The notes under the pieces were generated by a model that saw only the letters and a program-made list of their open reading frames with translations, searched no databases and was not told where the DNA came from. The position numbers were made by a program, and so were the translations under genes. 26,728 bases of DNA from Athalassotoga sp964433875. Its GTDB lineage: Bacteria; Thermotogota; Thermotogae; Mesoaciditogales; Mesoaciditogaceae. Below are positions 7,567 through 14,974 of the stretch, piece by piece. Positions within the stretch are counted from its first letter, which is position 1. Each line of letters opens with the position of its first letter. The stretch spans positions 1 through 26,728 of the forward strand of contig CAYSSO010000026.1 of assembly GCA_964433875.1 (NCBI GenBank). The letters are read 5' to 3'.

Positions 7567-8660
7567 AGCGCGCGATCGTATTTCTGACAGTTTTATCGAT
7601 TTGTACGGCTTTTTTTGCTTTTGGATCTCCCATAATAGGTGGATTTTCAGTCGATACACCCTTTTTGCCCCTTTCAATCCAGCCTTATTCTTTGTATTAT
7701 TATCCCGGCATAAGGTATGAAGGCGGGTACGGAACAGGAAATGGAATTGAAGGAGGATTTGGATTTACAATACCGATTCCATGGATGAATTTCTCACAGT
7801 TACCCATATCCAAAAGCGATCTCCCAATTGCGATTTCAATCGCGAAAGCAGAAAGCGCATTTCAAAATTACTCTCTTTCATCTTCTGGAGCCCAGGGATT
7901 GATGCAGTTTATGCCATCGACAGCCCCGGCCTTTGGAGTTCAAAATCCTTACGATCCATTCCAAAGCGTTACCGGAGCGCTTAACTACATAAAGATGTAT
8001 CAAAAGCAATTCAACTCGCTTCAACTTGCGATAGCCGCCTACAACGCAGGGCCCGGGGCCGTTTCGTATTACGGAGGAGTCCCGCCTTATCCCGAAACTC
8101 AAACTTACGTTGATAGAGTGATGCAATATCTTTCCCAGTACACTTCTACGCCATCGTATCCGGATATCTACGCCAGAATTGGCGCTTTCGTTGAATACAA
8201 AAATTCTCTTTCTGGAAATCTTGGCAATTTAACAATGGGCCTGTCTTATCCTCTTCCTCCCGGTCAAATCGATATCTGTCCGGAGGTGAGCCTTAATTCG
8301 ACCTCTGTGAACCTTTCGTGGATATGGAGGATAACGCTCGGAAATAATCTTTATCTTGCCTTTAACCATTCGAATACGGTCTTTTCTTTCACCCAGGCCG
8401 CACCTTCCCCTTCCATTGACGAGGTCGAGATCTCGGGTACATTTGGGCCTGCAACCGTGATAGTTGGAGATTACAAAGACGGCCTTGCCGGATCTCTTAT
8501 TCTAAACATGTGGGATCAAAGGATCTTTGGATCTATTTCGCAATCGAGCCAGATAAATTACGGCGTTTCCTTCCATCTTTTCAAAATCTATCTTAACTTG
8601 TGGGCGCAAAATTTTTCTTCTTCAACCTCTTACAATTTCTCTTTGACTGGAAGATGGTAG
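7563..8660 (+). CDS. Exported lytic transglycosylase (SLT/GEWL fold) with a C-terminal beta-barrel-like domain
   Basis: A signal peptide (residues 1-~20) precedes a ~60-residue Gly/Tyr/Pro-rich linker. Residues ~82-190 form a soluble lytic transglycosylase domain: catalytic E97 in IAKAESAF, SSGAQGLMQFMPSTA (107-121), AIAAYNAGPGAV (~156-167) and TQTYVDRVMQY. It should cleave peptidoglycan glycan strands in the periplasm. Residues ~200-365 are unlike normal Slt enzymes: alternating polar/hydrophobic strands rich in Ser, Asn, Tyr and Trp, turns such as LGNN and PPGQ, and a terminal aromatic residue (LTGRW). That is the look of a small outer-membrane barrel. The start is GTG at 7563, after GGAGGT, overlapping the comB stop. 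The barrel call is inferred from strand pattern only. Confidence 0.85.
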   Translation: MKRAIVFLTVLSICTAFFAFGSPIIGGFSVDTPFLPLSIQPYSLYYYPGIRYEGGYGTGNGIEGGFGFTIPIPWMNFSQLPISKSDLPIAISIAKAESAFQNYSLSSSGAQGLMQFMPSTAPAFGVQNPYDPFQSVTGALNYIKMYQKQFNSLQLAIAAYNAGPGAVSYYGGVPPYPETQTYVDRVMQYLSQYTSTPSYPDIYARIGAFVEYKNSLSGNLGNLTMGLSYPLPPGQIDICPEVSLNSTSVNLSWIWRITLGNNLYLAFNHSNTVFSFTQAAPSPSIDEVEISGTFGPATVIVGDYKDGLAGSLILNMWDQRIFGSISQSSQINYGVSFHLFKIYLNLWAQNFSSSTSYNFSLTGRW

Positions 8661-8663
8661 AGA

Positions 8664-10091
8664 ATGTATTACAAGGTGTCGAGGGATCCGCTTTACTCTG
8701 AAATTTTCATGTATCCTCTCGAAATTTTGGCAACAGACACGCCTATAGTCCAAAGGCTTAGATACCTTTCCCAACTTGTCGGCTCTCAGATGAGTTATCC
8801 GTCTGCAACCCACACGAGATTTTCACACTCTTTAGGCGTTATGCATGTTTCCGGCCTCTATGCCTCCCACCTTTTTGGAAATGATTCTCCTCAATATAAA
8901 CTCGCAAGACTTGCGGGCCTGCTTCACGATGTGGGGCATGGCCCATTTAGCCACCAGTTCGATGAGGTCGTCTATGACTTTTTCGGGTACAAAGAAGGCC
9001 ATGACGAGTTTAGAGAAAAATTATTGACAAAAAAGATGCCTCAAATGATGAAAGCACTTTACGACAATTCCCGCGAGCCTTTCAAAAAAAGCATTATGGA
9101 AGAAATCGAGAGTATCTTCGGCCAGATTCCAGATGATCCTTTCGGCGATCTTATGAAGGCCGTCAATGAGGTCTTTGAGGGAGAAAAAACTGGAAGTCCT
9201 ATCTTTAACATCGTCCAAGGGCCTCTCGGCGCGGACAGAATGGATTTTGTCCTAAGAGACGCGTATTTTAGCGGTGTTAGGTATTACGGTACCGTTCCAA
9301 TGGACAGAATAATAAGAAATTCGGCCATATTAAAAAAGAATGGAAATGATGTGCTCTCTTACAACGTAAAGACAATCGACGATATGTACACCGTACTTTT
9401 TGGAAGGTTTATGATGTACAAAAATGTTTATTTTCACAAAACCTCAAGGGCCGTCGACATGATGATTCAGGATTTGCTGAGATATTCAATAAGGCCTTTG
9501 AATCTCGGCGCGTATCTCGAAGACCTTGATGAATTCATCAAACTCACAGATGATTTTGTCATCCACAGGATAGAGTTCCTCCACGATTTTGAAAGGGTTA
9601 AAGATGAAGAGGTTGATCGTGCATACGAAATAATAAAAAGATTGAAAAGCAGAGATCTGTGGAAACTCGTCGTCGAGATACCCTACACGACCACCGGAAT
9701 AGATCCGGGAAGTATATCCAAATCTCTCGGCGAGGATATACTCAAAAAGATGAAGAAAAGAATAAAAGAGGTTATAGACAGTGGAAAGGCCGAAGATGCG
9801 GAGATTTTAAATGAGATTTTGAAAGAATTCGATAATATCTTCGTGATAGACACACCCTACAAATTGACTCTCTTTTATCCAGACGAGTTTTTATCGACGA
9901 AGGTATATATCCACGATGGAGATAATCTCATGACCTTTGACGAGTTTGAGAAAACCCACCCCACATACACGATGATGTTTGACAAGATGCTTCAACTTGT
10001 CAGGATTTACGCAAAAAAAGATGTGAGAGAATACCTGCAAAAATACAATCTCGTTCCGAAGGACACCCTCGATATAACAACAAGATGGTGA
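8664..10091 (+). CDS. HD-domain phosphohydrolase, dNTPase/SAMHD1-like
   Basis: The 475-residue protein carries the HD metal-binding set of the deoxynucleotide triphosphohydrolase family. H55 sits in HTRFSHSLG (50-58), H88-D89 in LLHDVGHGPFSHQFD, and D191 in GPLGADRMDFVLRDA. The start, SRDPLYSEIFMYPLEILATDTPIVQRLRYL, is the usual N-terminus of this group. SAMHD1-type relatives hydrolyse dNTPs to nucleosides and triphosphate, but many bacterial members are untested. The C-terminal ~250 residues are helical and less conserved. It follows the transglycosylase after three bases with only a weak ribosome site, so translation may be coupled. Its TGA stop abuts the opposing tonB-like stop. Confidence 0.85.
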   Translation: MYYKVSRDPLYSEIFMYPLEILATDTPIVQRLRYLSQLVGSQMSYPSATHTRFSHSLGVMHVSGLYASHLFGNDSPQYKLARLAGLLHDVGHGPFSHQFDEVVYDFFGYKEGHDEFREKLLTKKMPQMMKALYDNSREPFKKSIMEEIESIFGQIPDDPFGDLMKAVNEVFEGEKTGSPIFNIVQGPLGADRMDFVLRDAYFSGVRYYGTVPMDRIIRNSAILKKNGNDVLSYNVKTIDDMYTVLFGRFMMYKNVYFHKTSRAVDMMIQDLLRYSIRPLNLGAYLEDLDEFIKLTDDFVIHRIEFLHDFERVKDEEVDRAYEIIKRLKSRDLWKLVVEIPYTTTGIDPGSISKSLGEDILKKMKKRIKEVIDSGKAEDAEILNEILKEFDNIFVIDTPYKLTLFYPDEFLSTKVYIHDGDNLMTFDEFEKTHPTYTMMFDKMLQLVRIYAKKDVREYLQKYNLVPKDTLDITTRW

Positions 10092-10094
10092 TCA
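10089..10094. other. TGATCA palindrome supplying stop codons for two convergent genes
   Basis: Bases 10089-10091 are the TGA of the HD gene. Bases 10092-10094 read TGA on the minus strand for the TonB-like gene. The genes neither overlap nor leave a spacer, and no terminator with a U-tract is visible on either side. Confidence 0.9.
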
Positions 10095-10781
10095 TCTGAT
10101 TATCGTTGAGGTGCCCGAAGGCGTGAAGGTCGCGTCTATTTCAAGGCCTTCGAGCGCTAAACTTCTCGGGAAGGCTACGAATTTTTCTATATTCCTTACG
10201 TATATATCTGTCAGGACTATGCTTGGAGAACTTATTATCTTTACGACCTTGACATTTCCATCTGTCTGGATTTCAACGACGCCTTTGACCGTTCCTTCAA
10301 GCGTGTAAGCGATCTCGGTTGGCAATTTCTTAAGTTCGTTTATGTAATCTCTGCGCATTCCATCGACGAGGGACTGAAAGTTCGGTATGCTCTGTATGTT
10401 GACAAGGGTATAAGACGGCAGCGATGGAATGCTTAACTCCTTTGAAGGCTGCGCCGTTATGGCAGGAGGAACGTAAGCCTGTGTTGGGGATGGCTTTGGG
10501 GTCACGATCTGGGGTATCACGGGCTGTGGCTTTGGCTGTGAAGGCTGGATTTGATTTATCGCCGCTACGAGCGTTGAAGGAGGGGCGGGTGTCACGCTTA
10601 CAACCATAGGAGAGATAGGAGTTACGGGCTTTGCAATGACGGCAAATTGGACTGTCGTTTTGATGGGCGAATAGGATACGACCTGCGGCTTTGGTGGCAC
10701 GGGTAAAATAGACGATATGCTTGCAAGGATTATCAAAATGGATAGGATGGCGAGTATAGCCGCGACTGTCGTGTATTTCAT
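10092..10781 (-). CDS. TonB-like energy-transducing protein
   Basis: The 229-residue protein has one N-terminal membrane helix (~5-26), a proline-rich periplasm-spanning region (~27-126, many P-K-P, Q-P and V-T-P units), and a C-terminal domain (~130-229). In that domain GTVKGVVEIQTDGNVKVVKI resembles the TonB/TolA C-terminal fold (residue pattern G-x-V-x-G-x-x-x-I). TonB carries proton-motive energy from ExbB-ExbD to outer-membrane receptors. It is the last gene after exbB and exbD, which supports the role. The helix lacks the histidine found in E. coli TonB (SxxxH). ATG follows AAGGGATGAG. A TolA-like role in envelope integrity is the main alternative; no receptor gene is in the window. Confidence 0.7.
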   Translation of the reverse strand: MKYTTVAAILAILSILIILASISSILPVPPKPQVVSYSPIKTTVQFAVIAKPVTPISPMVVSVTPAPPSTLVAAINQIQPSQPKPQPVIPQIVTPKPSPTQAYVPPAITAQPSKELSIPSLPSYTLVNIQSIPNFQSLVDGMRRDYINELKKLPTEIAYTLEGTVKGVVEIQTDGNVKVVKIISSPSIVLTDIYVRNIEKFVAFPRSLALEGLEIDATFTPSGTSTIIR

Positions 10782-10793
10782 AGGCTCATCCCT

Positions 10794-11222
10794 TTACTTC
10801 TGACCAACTACGAGATCCACGGTAGGTATGCCACTTCTTCTGACGAGATCCATTATCTGGACTATCGTGCCGTAAGGCACAGATTTATCGGCGGCGAGTT
10901 TTATCTCGGATGGCGTGCCGTACTGGTTTATGTAAGATGAAATCGCAGATTGAAGATCTGATATTTGAATTTGCTTTGTCCCTACGAAGAGTTCTCCGGC
11001 CGAATTTATCGTCAAAAAGAAACCTTTCTCGGCGTTGGTCGCCGGGATAGTTGTTATCGCCGATGGCAAATTTATACCCATCTCACCGAAGGAAGAAGAT
11101 GGAATAAGAGAGGCCGTCGCAGATCCGAGCGCGAGGAACATTATAAGTATAAAAGTTATACTCAAAAGAGATACGAGTTCGATCCCTATCCAGAAAAAAA
11201 CTTCCGTATCTCTTTTTTTCAT
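10794..11222 (-). CDS. exbD: ExbD/TolR-family protein, divergent
   Basis: The 142-residue protein has the ExbD plan: a short cytoplasmic N-terminus, a single membrane helix (~12-31) and a periplasmic domain ending in the family-like VPYGTIVQIMDLVRRSGIPTVDLVV. With ExbB it would form a proton-driven motor for the TonB-like protein. The helix usually carries an essential aspartate (D25 in E. coli). Here the aligned residue looks like S18, and the only acid near the helix is E15. ATG overlaps the exbB stop (TAATG), with GAGGAGG six bases upstream. Confidence 0.82.
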   Translation of the reverse strand: MKKRDTEVFFWIGIELVSLLSITFILIMFLALGSATASLIPSSSFGEMGINLPSAITTIPATNAEKGFFLTINSAGELFVGTKQIQISDLQSAISSYINQYGTPSEIKLAADKSVPYGTIVQIMDLVRRSGIPTVDLVVGQK

Positions 11223-11863
11223 TACTGGACCTCCTCGATGGGCAACAATTTCAATTTCATCGCAATCGCTCGTACCTCATCAGTCGTCGATTCTACGAGC
11301 CTGTCTTCAATCTCTCTGAGCACTGCCATAAGGATAAGTAAAGGTATGGCAACGGCAAGGCCTCCAACGGTTGTGTAGAGCGCTAAAGAAATGCCGCTCG
11401 AGAAGATAGAAGGAAGGGACTGGACGTTGGTAGTGTTTATCGTGCCGATCTTCCCAAATACCTGCATCATTCCTATAACAGTTCCGAGAAATCCAAGTAA
11501 TGGCGCAAGGGCCGCGACGATATTTATGTACCTGTAATTTCTTTCGAGTTTTAATGCCTCTTCTTCTACTATATCTTTGAGGCTGTTGTCAAAGGAGTCT
11601 ATCTTTTGCTGATCGTAGTATTCAAAAGCCTTAAGCATAACGGAAGAAAAGATGTTAGATGACGATCTGCAGTGCTGTTTTGCCGCAGTTATGTTCTTCT
11701 GGGCAATTGCATTCCTGACTTTGACCATAGTGGCCCTCATATCATTCCTTTCTTTCAAAAGGACAAAGAGCCTTTCGAAAAAGAAAAAAAGTCCTATAAG
11801 GCCAAGAATTATTATTACAATCAAAACGGATCCTCCACCATGAACGAAATCTCCCAAAGACAT
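11222..11863 (-). CDS. exbB: ExbB/TolQ/MotA-family proton-channel protein
   Basis: The 213-residue, three-helix protein (~11-30, ~112-134, ~158-181) has the channel signatures APLLGFLGTVIGMM and SGISLALYTTVGGLAVAIP. T128 and T165 correspond to the conserved pore threonines (T148 and T181 in E. coli ExbB). It forms the stator pentamer that surrounds ExbD. Order exbB-exbD-tonB with 1-nt overlap and short spacing indicates one unit. The ribosome site AAGGAGG lies inside the last codons of nagA, four bases before the exbB start, so the two genes are likely coupled. Confidence 0.92.
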   Translation of the reverse strand: MSLGDFVHGGGSVLIVIIILGLIGLFFFFERLFVLLKERNDMRATMVKVRNAIAQKNITAAKQHCRSSSNIFSSVMLKAFEYYDQQKIDSFDNSLKDIVEEEALKLERNYRYINIVAALAPLLGFLGTVIGMMQVFGKIGTINTTNVQSLPSIFSSGISLALYTTVGGLAVAIPLLILMAVLREIEDRLVESTTDEVRAIAMKLKLLPIEEVQ

Positions 11864-11867
11864 CTTT

Positions 11868-12974
11868 TTATCCTCCTTCTAAAACTTTTCTTCCTTTTTT
11901 GAAAACAGTCGAAACGCTAAAATTCCCATCGATCAAAACTAAATCTGCCGCATAACCTGGAAGGATTCTTCCGATCGGGCCACCTTTTACGATTTTGGAG
12001 GGATTAAAAGCAGAGATCTCTGAAAGTTCATTCAAAGAAAGGCCGAGTTCTTCAAGGTTTTTCAATCCTTCATTGTATTTTAAAACGCTTCCCGCCAAAG
12101 ATCCGTTAGACAGGCGGGCCGCCTTTCCCGATACCGTGACCTTTAGCCCTCCAAGATCGTACTCGCCATCTTTTAAACCCGTAGCCCTCATTGCATCGGT
12201 TATGGCTATTATACGATCATGTGGATGAAATTTCAAAATAAAAGAAAGCATGTCTTTGTTTAGGTGAATTCCGTCTGGAATTATTTCAAGATCGATGTCT
12301 TCTTTTGAAAGGCCGGCGCCGACAAGGCCTATCTCTCTGTGATGAAGAGGCGTCATCGCGTTGCAAAAGTGAGTCATGTGTTTTACGCCGAGGTTGTAAA
12401 ACTTCTGAAATTGTTCATAAGTCGAATCTGAATGGCCCACCGACACGGTTATGCCTTTAGATTGAAGATAGAGTATTGAATCTTCATCGCACTCTTCGGG
12501 AGCGATCGTGATGACTTTAACGAGATCTTCATTTCCTTCTATGATTTTTTTCAGGTTATCGACTGTCCCTTTAAGAATGAAGGATGGATTTTGGGCTCCT
12601 ATGTGTTTAGGAGAGATAAATGGTCCTTCAAGGTGGATTCCTTCGAACGGGGTAAATGAATTCGATGATCTTCTCTTTCTTATCATTTCGATGGAATGAT
12701 TTATTTTATCAATGGGGGCCGTAAGCGTCGTGGCAAGTACAGATGTCACTCCCATTGAGAAAAAATGCCTCTCGAGGGCATCAAAATCTATCGAGTCGTC
12801 CATGAAATCGTATCCGACACCGCCGTGGACATGGGTATCAACGAAGCCTGGCATGAGTATGAATTTGGCCTTCCCTGACATCGAGCCGTAAGAATTTATT
12901 TTATCGCCGAACTCTATCCATCCATTTTCTATCGTGAAGAAGGGATCGACTATCTTTACATTCTCTATTCTCAA
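11868..12974 (-). CDS. nagA: N-acetylglucosamine-6-phosphate deacetylase
   Basis: NagA deacetylates GlcNAc-6-phosphate to glucosamine-6-phosphate during amino-sugar use and cell-wall recycling. The 368-residue amidohydrolase has H48-x-H50 in PGFVDTHVHGG and E116 in HLEGPF. It also has H181 in SVGHSDS, H202 in MTHFCNAMTPLHHR, and the catalytic D260 in AITDAMRATG. The start is TTG at 12974, which overlaps the atpD stop (TTGA) and has AGGAG about six bases upstream. It lies between V-ATPase and exbB without nagB or a transporter, so its place may reflect muropeptide recycling, which is an inference. Confidence 0.94.
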   Translation of the reverse strand: MRIENVKIVDPFFTIENGWIEFGDKINSYGSMSGKAKFILMPGFVDTHVHGGVGYDFMDDSIDFDALERHFFSMGVTSVLATTLTAPIDKINHSIEMIRKRRSSNSFTPFEGIHLEGPFISPKHIGAQNPSFILKGTVDNLKKIIEGNEDLVKVITIAPEECDEDSILYLQSKGITVSVGHSDSTYEQFQKFYNLGVKHMTHFCNAMTPLHHREIGLVGAGLSKEDIDLEIIPDGIHLNKDMLSFILKFHPHDRIIAITDAMRATGLKDGEYDLGGLKVTVSGKAARLSNGSLAGSVLKYNEGLKNLEELGLSLNELSEISAFNPSKIVKGGPIGRILPGYAADLVLIDGNFSVSTVFKKGRKVLEGG

Positions 12975-13585
12975 CTTTCTCTCCTGCTTTTAAGTCTTTT
13001 CATTCTGAAAAAATCGTCTCTTTCGGTCTCTTCAAGATATGATTCTATGAATTTGACGGTCTCTTGATATCTCGGTATCAAAACGTATTCGAGAGAGTTA
13101 ACTCTTCTTTGGGTTCTCTTTATCTCGATGGCTAACCTGTAAACTCCCGTCTCAACTTCGGCAAGTTTTGCCGAAAGGGCAAGCACTTCCATGAATTTTT
13201 TTCTTGCAATGTCTAATTTGGCATTTGTCATTGCATATCCGTAAGCGGGATTGAACTGTGGCTCAACGTTCCCGACCTCTGGGACCTCGACTCCCATAAC
13301 GCTTCTGAGGCGTATTTCAAGGGATCTGAACTCTTCAACTCCCAACCCTATTTCCTGTACATTCTCTATTCCAAAGTACAAATTTGCTTCCATTAACGCC
13401 TCGTAAGCCTCTTTGAAAAGCGCCTCAGTCCTCGACTGGACATCGCGTGCTTCATCTATCAATTTCATCAACTCGCGTATAAGGACATTTCTCTTTTTGT
13501 CGAGCAAAACATACCCTTCCCGCGCCAAAGAAAGGGCACGTTTTGTCTCGATCAATTTGCTCTTTGTCGGAGAAACTTGGGCCAT
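12971..13585 (-). CDS. atpD: V/A-type ATPase subunit D
   Basis: Subunit D is the central-stalk coiled coil that turns inside the A3B3 head. The 204-residue protein starts with the family mark SPTKSKLIETKRALSLAREGY, has a long charged helix to ~70, and ends with a second helix (YRLAIEIKRTQRRVNSLEYVLIP). ATG follows AAAGGAG and lies one base after the atpB stop. Helical ends and position after atpB agree with the call. Confidence 0.93.
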   Translation of the reverse strand: MAQVSPTKSKLIETKRALSLAREGYVLLDKKRNVLIRELMKLIDEARDVQSRTEALFKEAYEALMEANLYFGIENVQEIGLGVEEFRSLEIRLRSVMGVEVPEVGNVEPQFNPAYGYAMTNAKLDIARKKFMEVLALSAKLAEVETGVYRLAIEIKRTQRRVNSLEYVLIPRYQETVKFIESYLEETERDDFFRMKRLKSRRES

Positions 13586-13586
13586 C

Positions 13587-14972
13587 TTATATCTCCTTTA
13601 TTTCTTTGTAATGATCTGCTATTTCTTTCTCGCTTACACGCGTCAATTCAATCTTCGGCAGGTAGCCAAGCAACTTCCATCCCAGATCTAAGGTCTCTTC
13701 TATCGATCTGTCCTCATCTTCTCCCTGATTTATGAATTCATTCTCAAACGCTTCGCCGAATCTTAGGTATCTTCGATCCGAATCGGTCAATTCTTCCTCT
13801 CCTATTATCGAGGCAAGCGCCTTTACCTCTTGAACCCTGCTGTAAGAGGCGAATAACTGGCTTGATACGTGCGGATGATCCTCTCTTGTATAGCCCTTTC
13901 CGATGCCATCCTTCATAAGCCTTGAAAGGGATTGCAAGACGCCTATTGGCGGGTATATGCCCTTTCTGTTGAGATCTCTGTTGAGAACAATCTGGCCTTC
14001 GGTTATGTATCCTGTCAGATCCGGGATTGGATGCGTTATGTCATCGTTGGGCATCGAAAGTATTGGAATCTGGGTTATCGAGCCATTTTTGTCCTTTATC
14101 ATTCCGGCCCTTTCGTATATACTCGCAAGGTCGCTGTAAAGATAACCCGGGTATCCTTTTCTCGATGGGACCTCACCGCGCGCAGTAGCAAGTTCTCTTA
14201 AAGCCTCACAGTAATTTGTCATATCGGTAAGCAAGACCAAAACGTGAAGGTTTTTGTCAAAGGCAAGGTATTCGGCGGCAGTCAAAGCAACTCTCGGGGT
14301 TGCTATCCTTTCAATTGCCGGGTCATCTGCAAGGTTCAGAAACATTATCGTGTTCTTTATGGCACCGGACTGCTCGAGGCTTTCCCTTATGAAATTGGCC
14401 TCATCATGCTTTATTCCCATCGCGGCAAAGACTATGGCAAAATTTCCAGCCTCTTCGCCCTTCAACTTTGCCTGTTTTGTTATCTGGACCGCTATCCTGT
14501 TGTGAGGAAGCCCATTTCCGGAGAAGATGGGAAGTTTCTGCCCTCTTATAAGAGTCATAAGCGCGTCTATTGCAGAGATGCCGGTTTGTATGAAATTTCT
14601 CGGATACATACGGGACGCCGGATTTATAGGAGAACCATTTATATCGCGGCTCTCTCCGCTTAAAATATCCGGCCCCCTGTCTATGGGCTCTCCGATACCG
14701 TTGAATGTCCTTCCGAGCATTTCGTCTGAAACCTTTACCATTAAAGGCCTTCCGAGAAATTTAACGCGTGTCTTATCCACGGTCAGGCCGCTCGTTCCCT
14801 CGAAGACCTGGATCATGGCGATCTTGTCGCTTATTTGAACGACCTGACCAAGCCTTCTTTGATTTTCCGTTATTATTTCGACGACCTCGTTGTATCCAAC
14901 GCCCTTTGGATTTTCAACGAATACAAGAGGTCCGTTTATTTGAGAAAGTCCAACATATTCTTTTGATGGCAT
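13587..14972 (-). CDS. atpB: V/A-type ATPase subunit B (regulatory, non-catalytic)
   Basis: Subunit B alternates with catalytic A in the hexameric head. The P-loop is degenerate (SGNGLPHN), as expected for B. Other marks are SAIDALMTLIRGQKLPIF, ATARGEVPSRKGYPGYLYSDLASIYERAG and GLGREELT-like GEEELTDSDRRYLRFGEAFE. The ATG at 14970-14972 is preferred. GCGGAGG lies seven bases before it, whereas it touches the TTG at 14978 that would add two residues. The sequence from MPSKEYVGL aligns with family N-termini. Confidence 0.95.
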   Translation of the reverse strand: MPSKEYVGLSQINGPLVFVENPKGVGYNEVVEIITENQRRLGQVVQISDKIAMIQVFEGTSGLTVDKTRVKFLGRPLMVKVSDEMLGRTFNGIGEPIDRGPDILSGESRDINGSPINPASRMYPRNFIQTGISAIDALMTLIRGQKLPIFSGNGLPHNRIAVQITKQAKLKGEEAGNFAIVFAAMGIKHDEANFIRESLEQSGAIKNTIMFLNLADDPAIERIATPRVALTAAEYLAFDKNLHVLVLLTDMTNYCEALRELATARGEVPSRKGYPGYLYSDLASIYERAGMIKDKNGSITQIPILSMPNDDITHPIPDLTGYITEGQIVLNRDLNRKGIYPPIGVLQSLSRLMKDGIGKGYTREDHPHVSSQLFASYSRVQEVKALASIIGEEELTDSDRRYLRFGEAFENEFINQGEDEDRSIEETLDLGWKLLGYLPKIELTRVSEKEIADHYKEIKEI

Positions 14973-14974
14973 AT

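Noticed and set aside
14768..14784. DnaA box (TTATCCACG) hinting at an origin
   Set aside because: It is a single near-match inside atpB coding sequence, with no cluster or AT-rich unwinding region.
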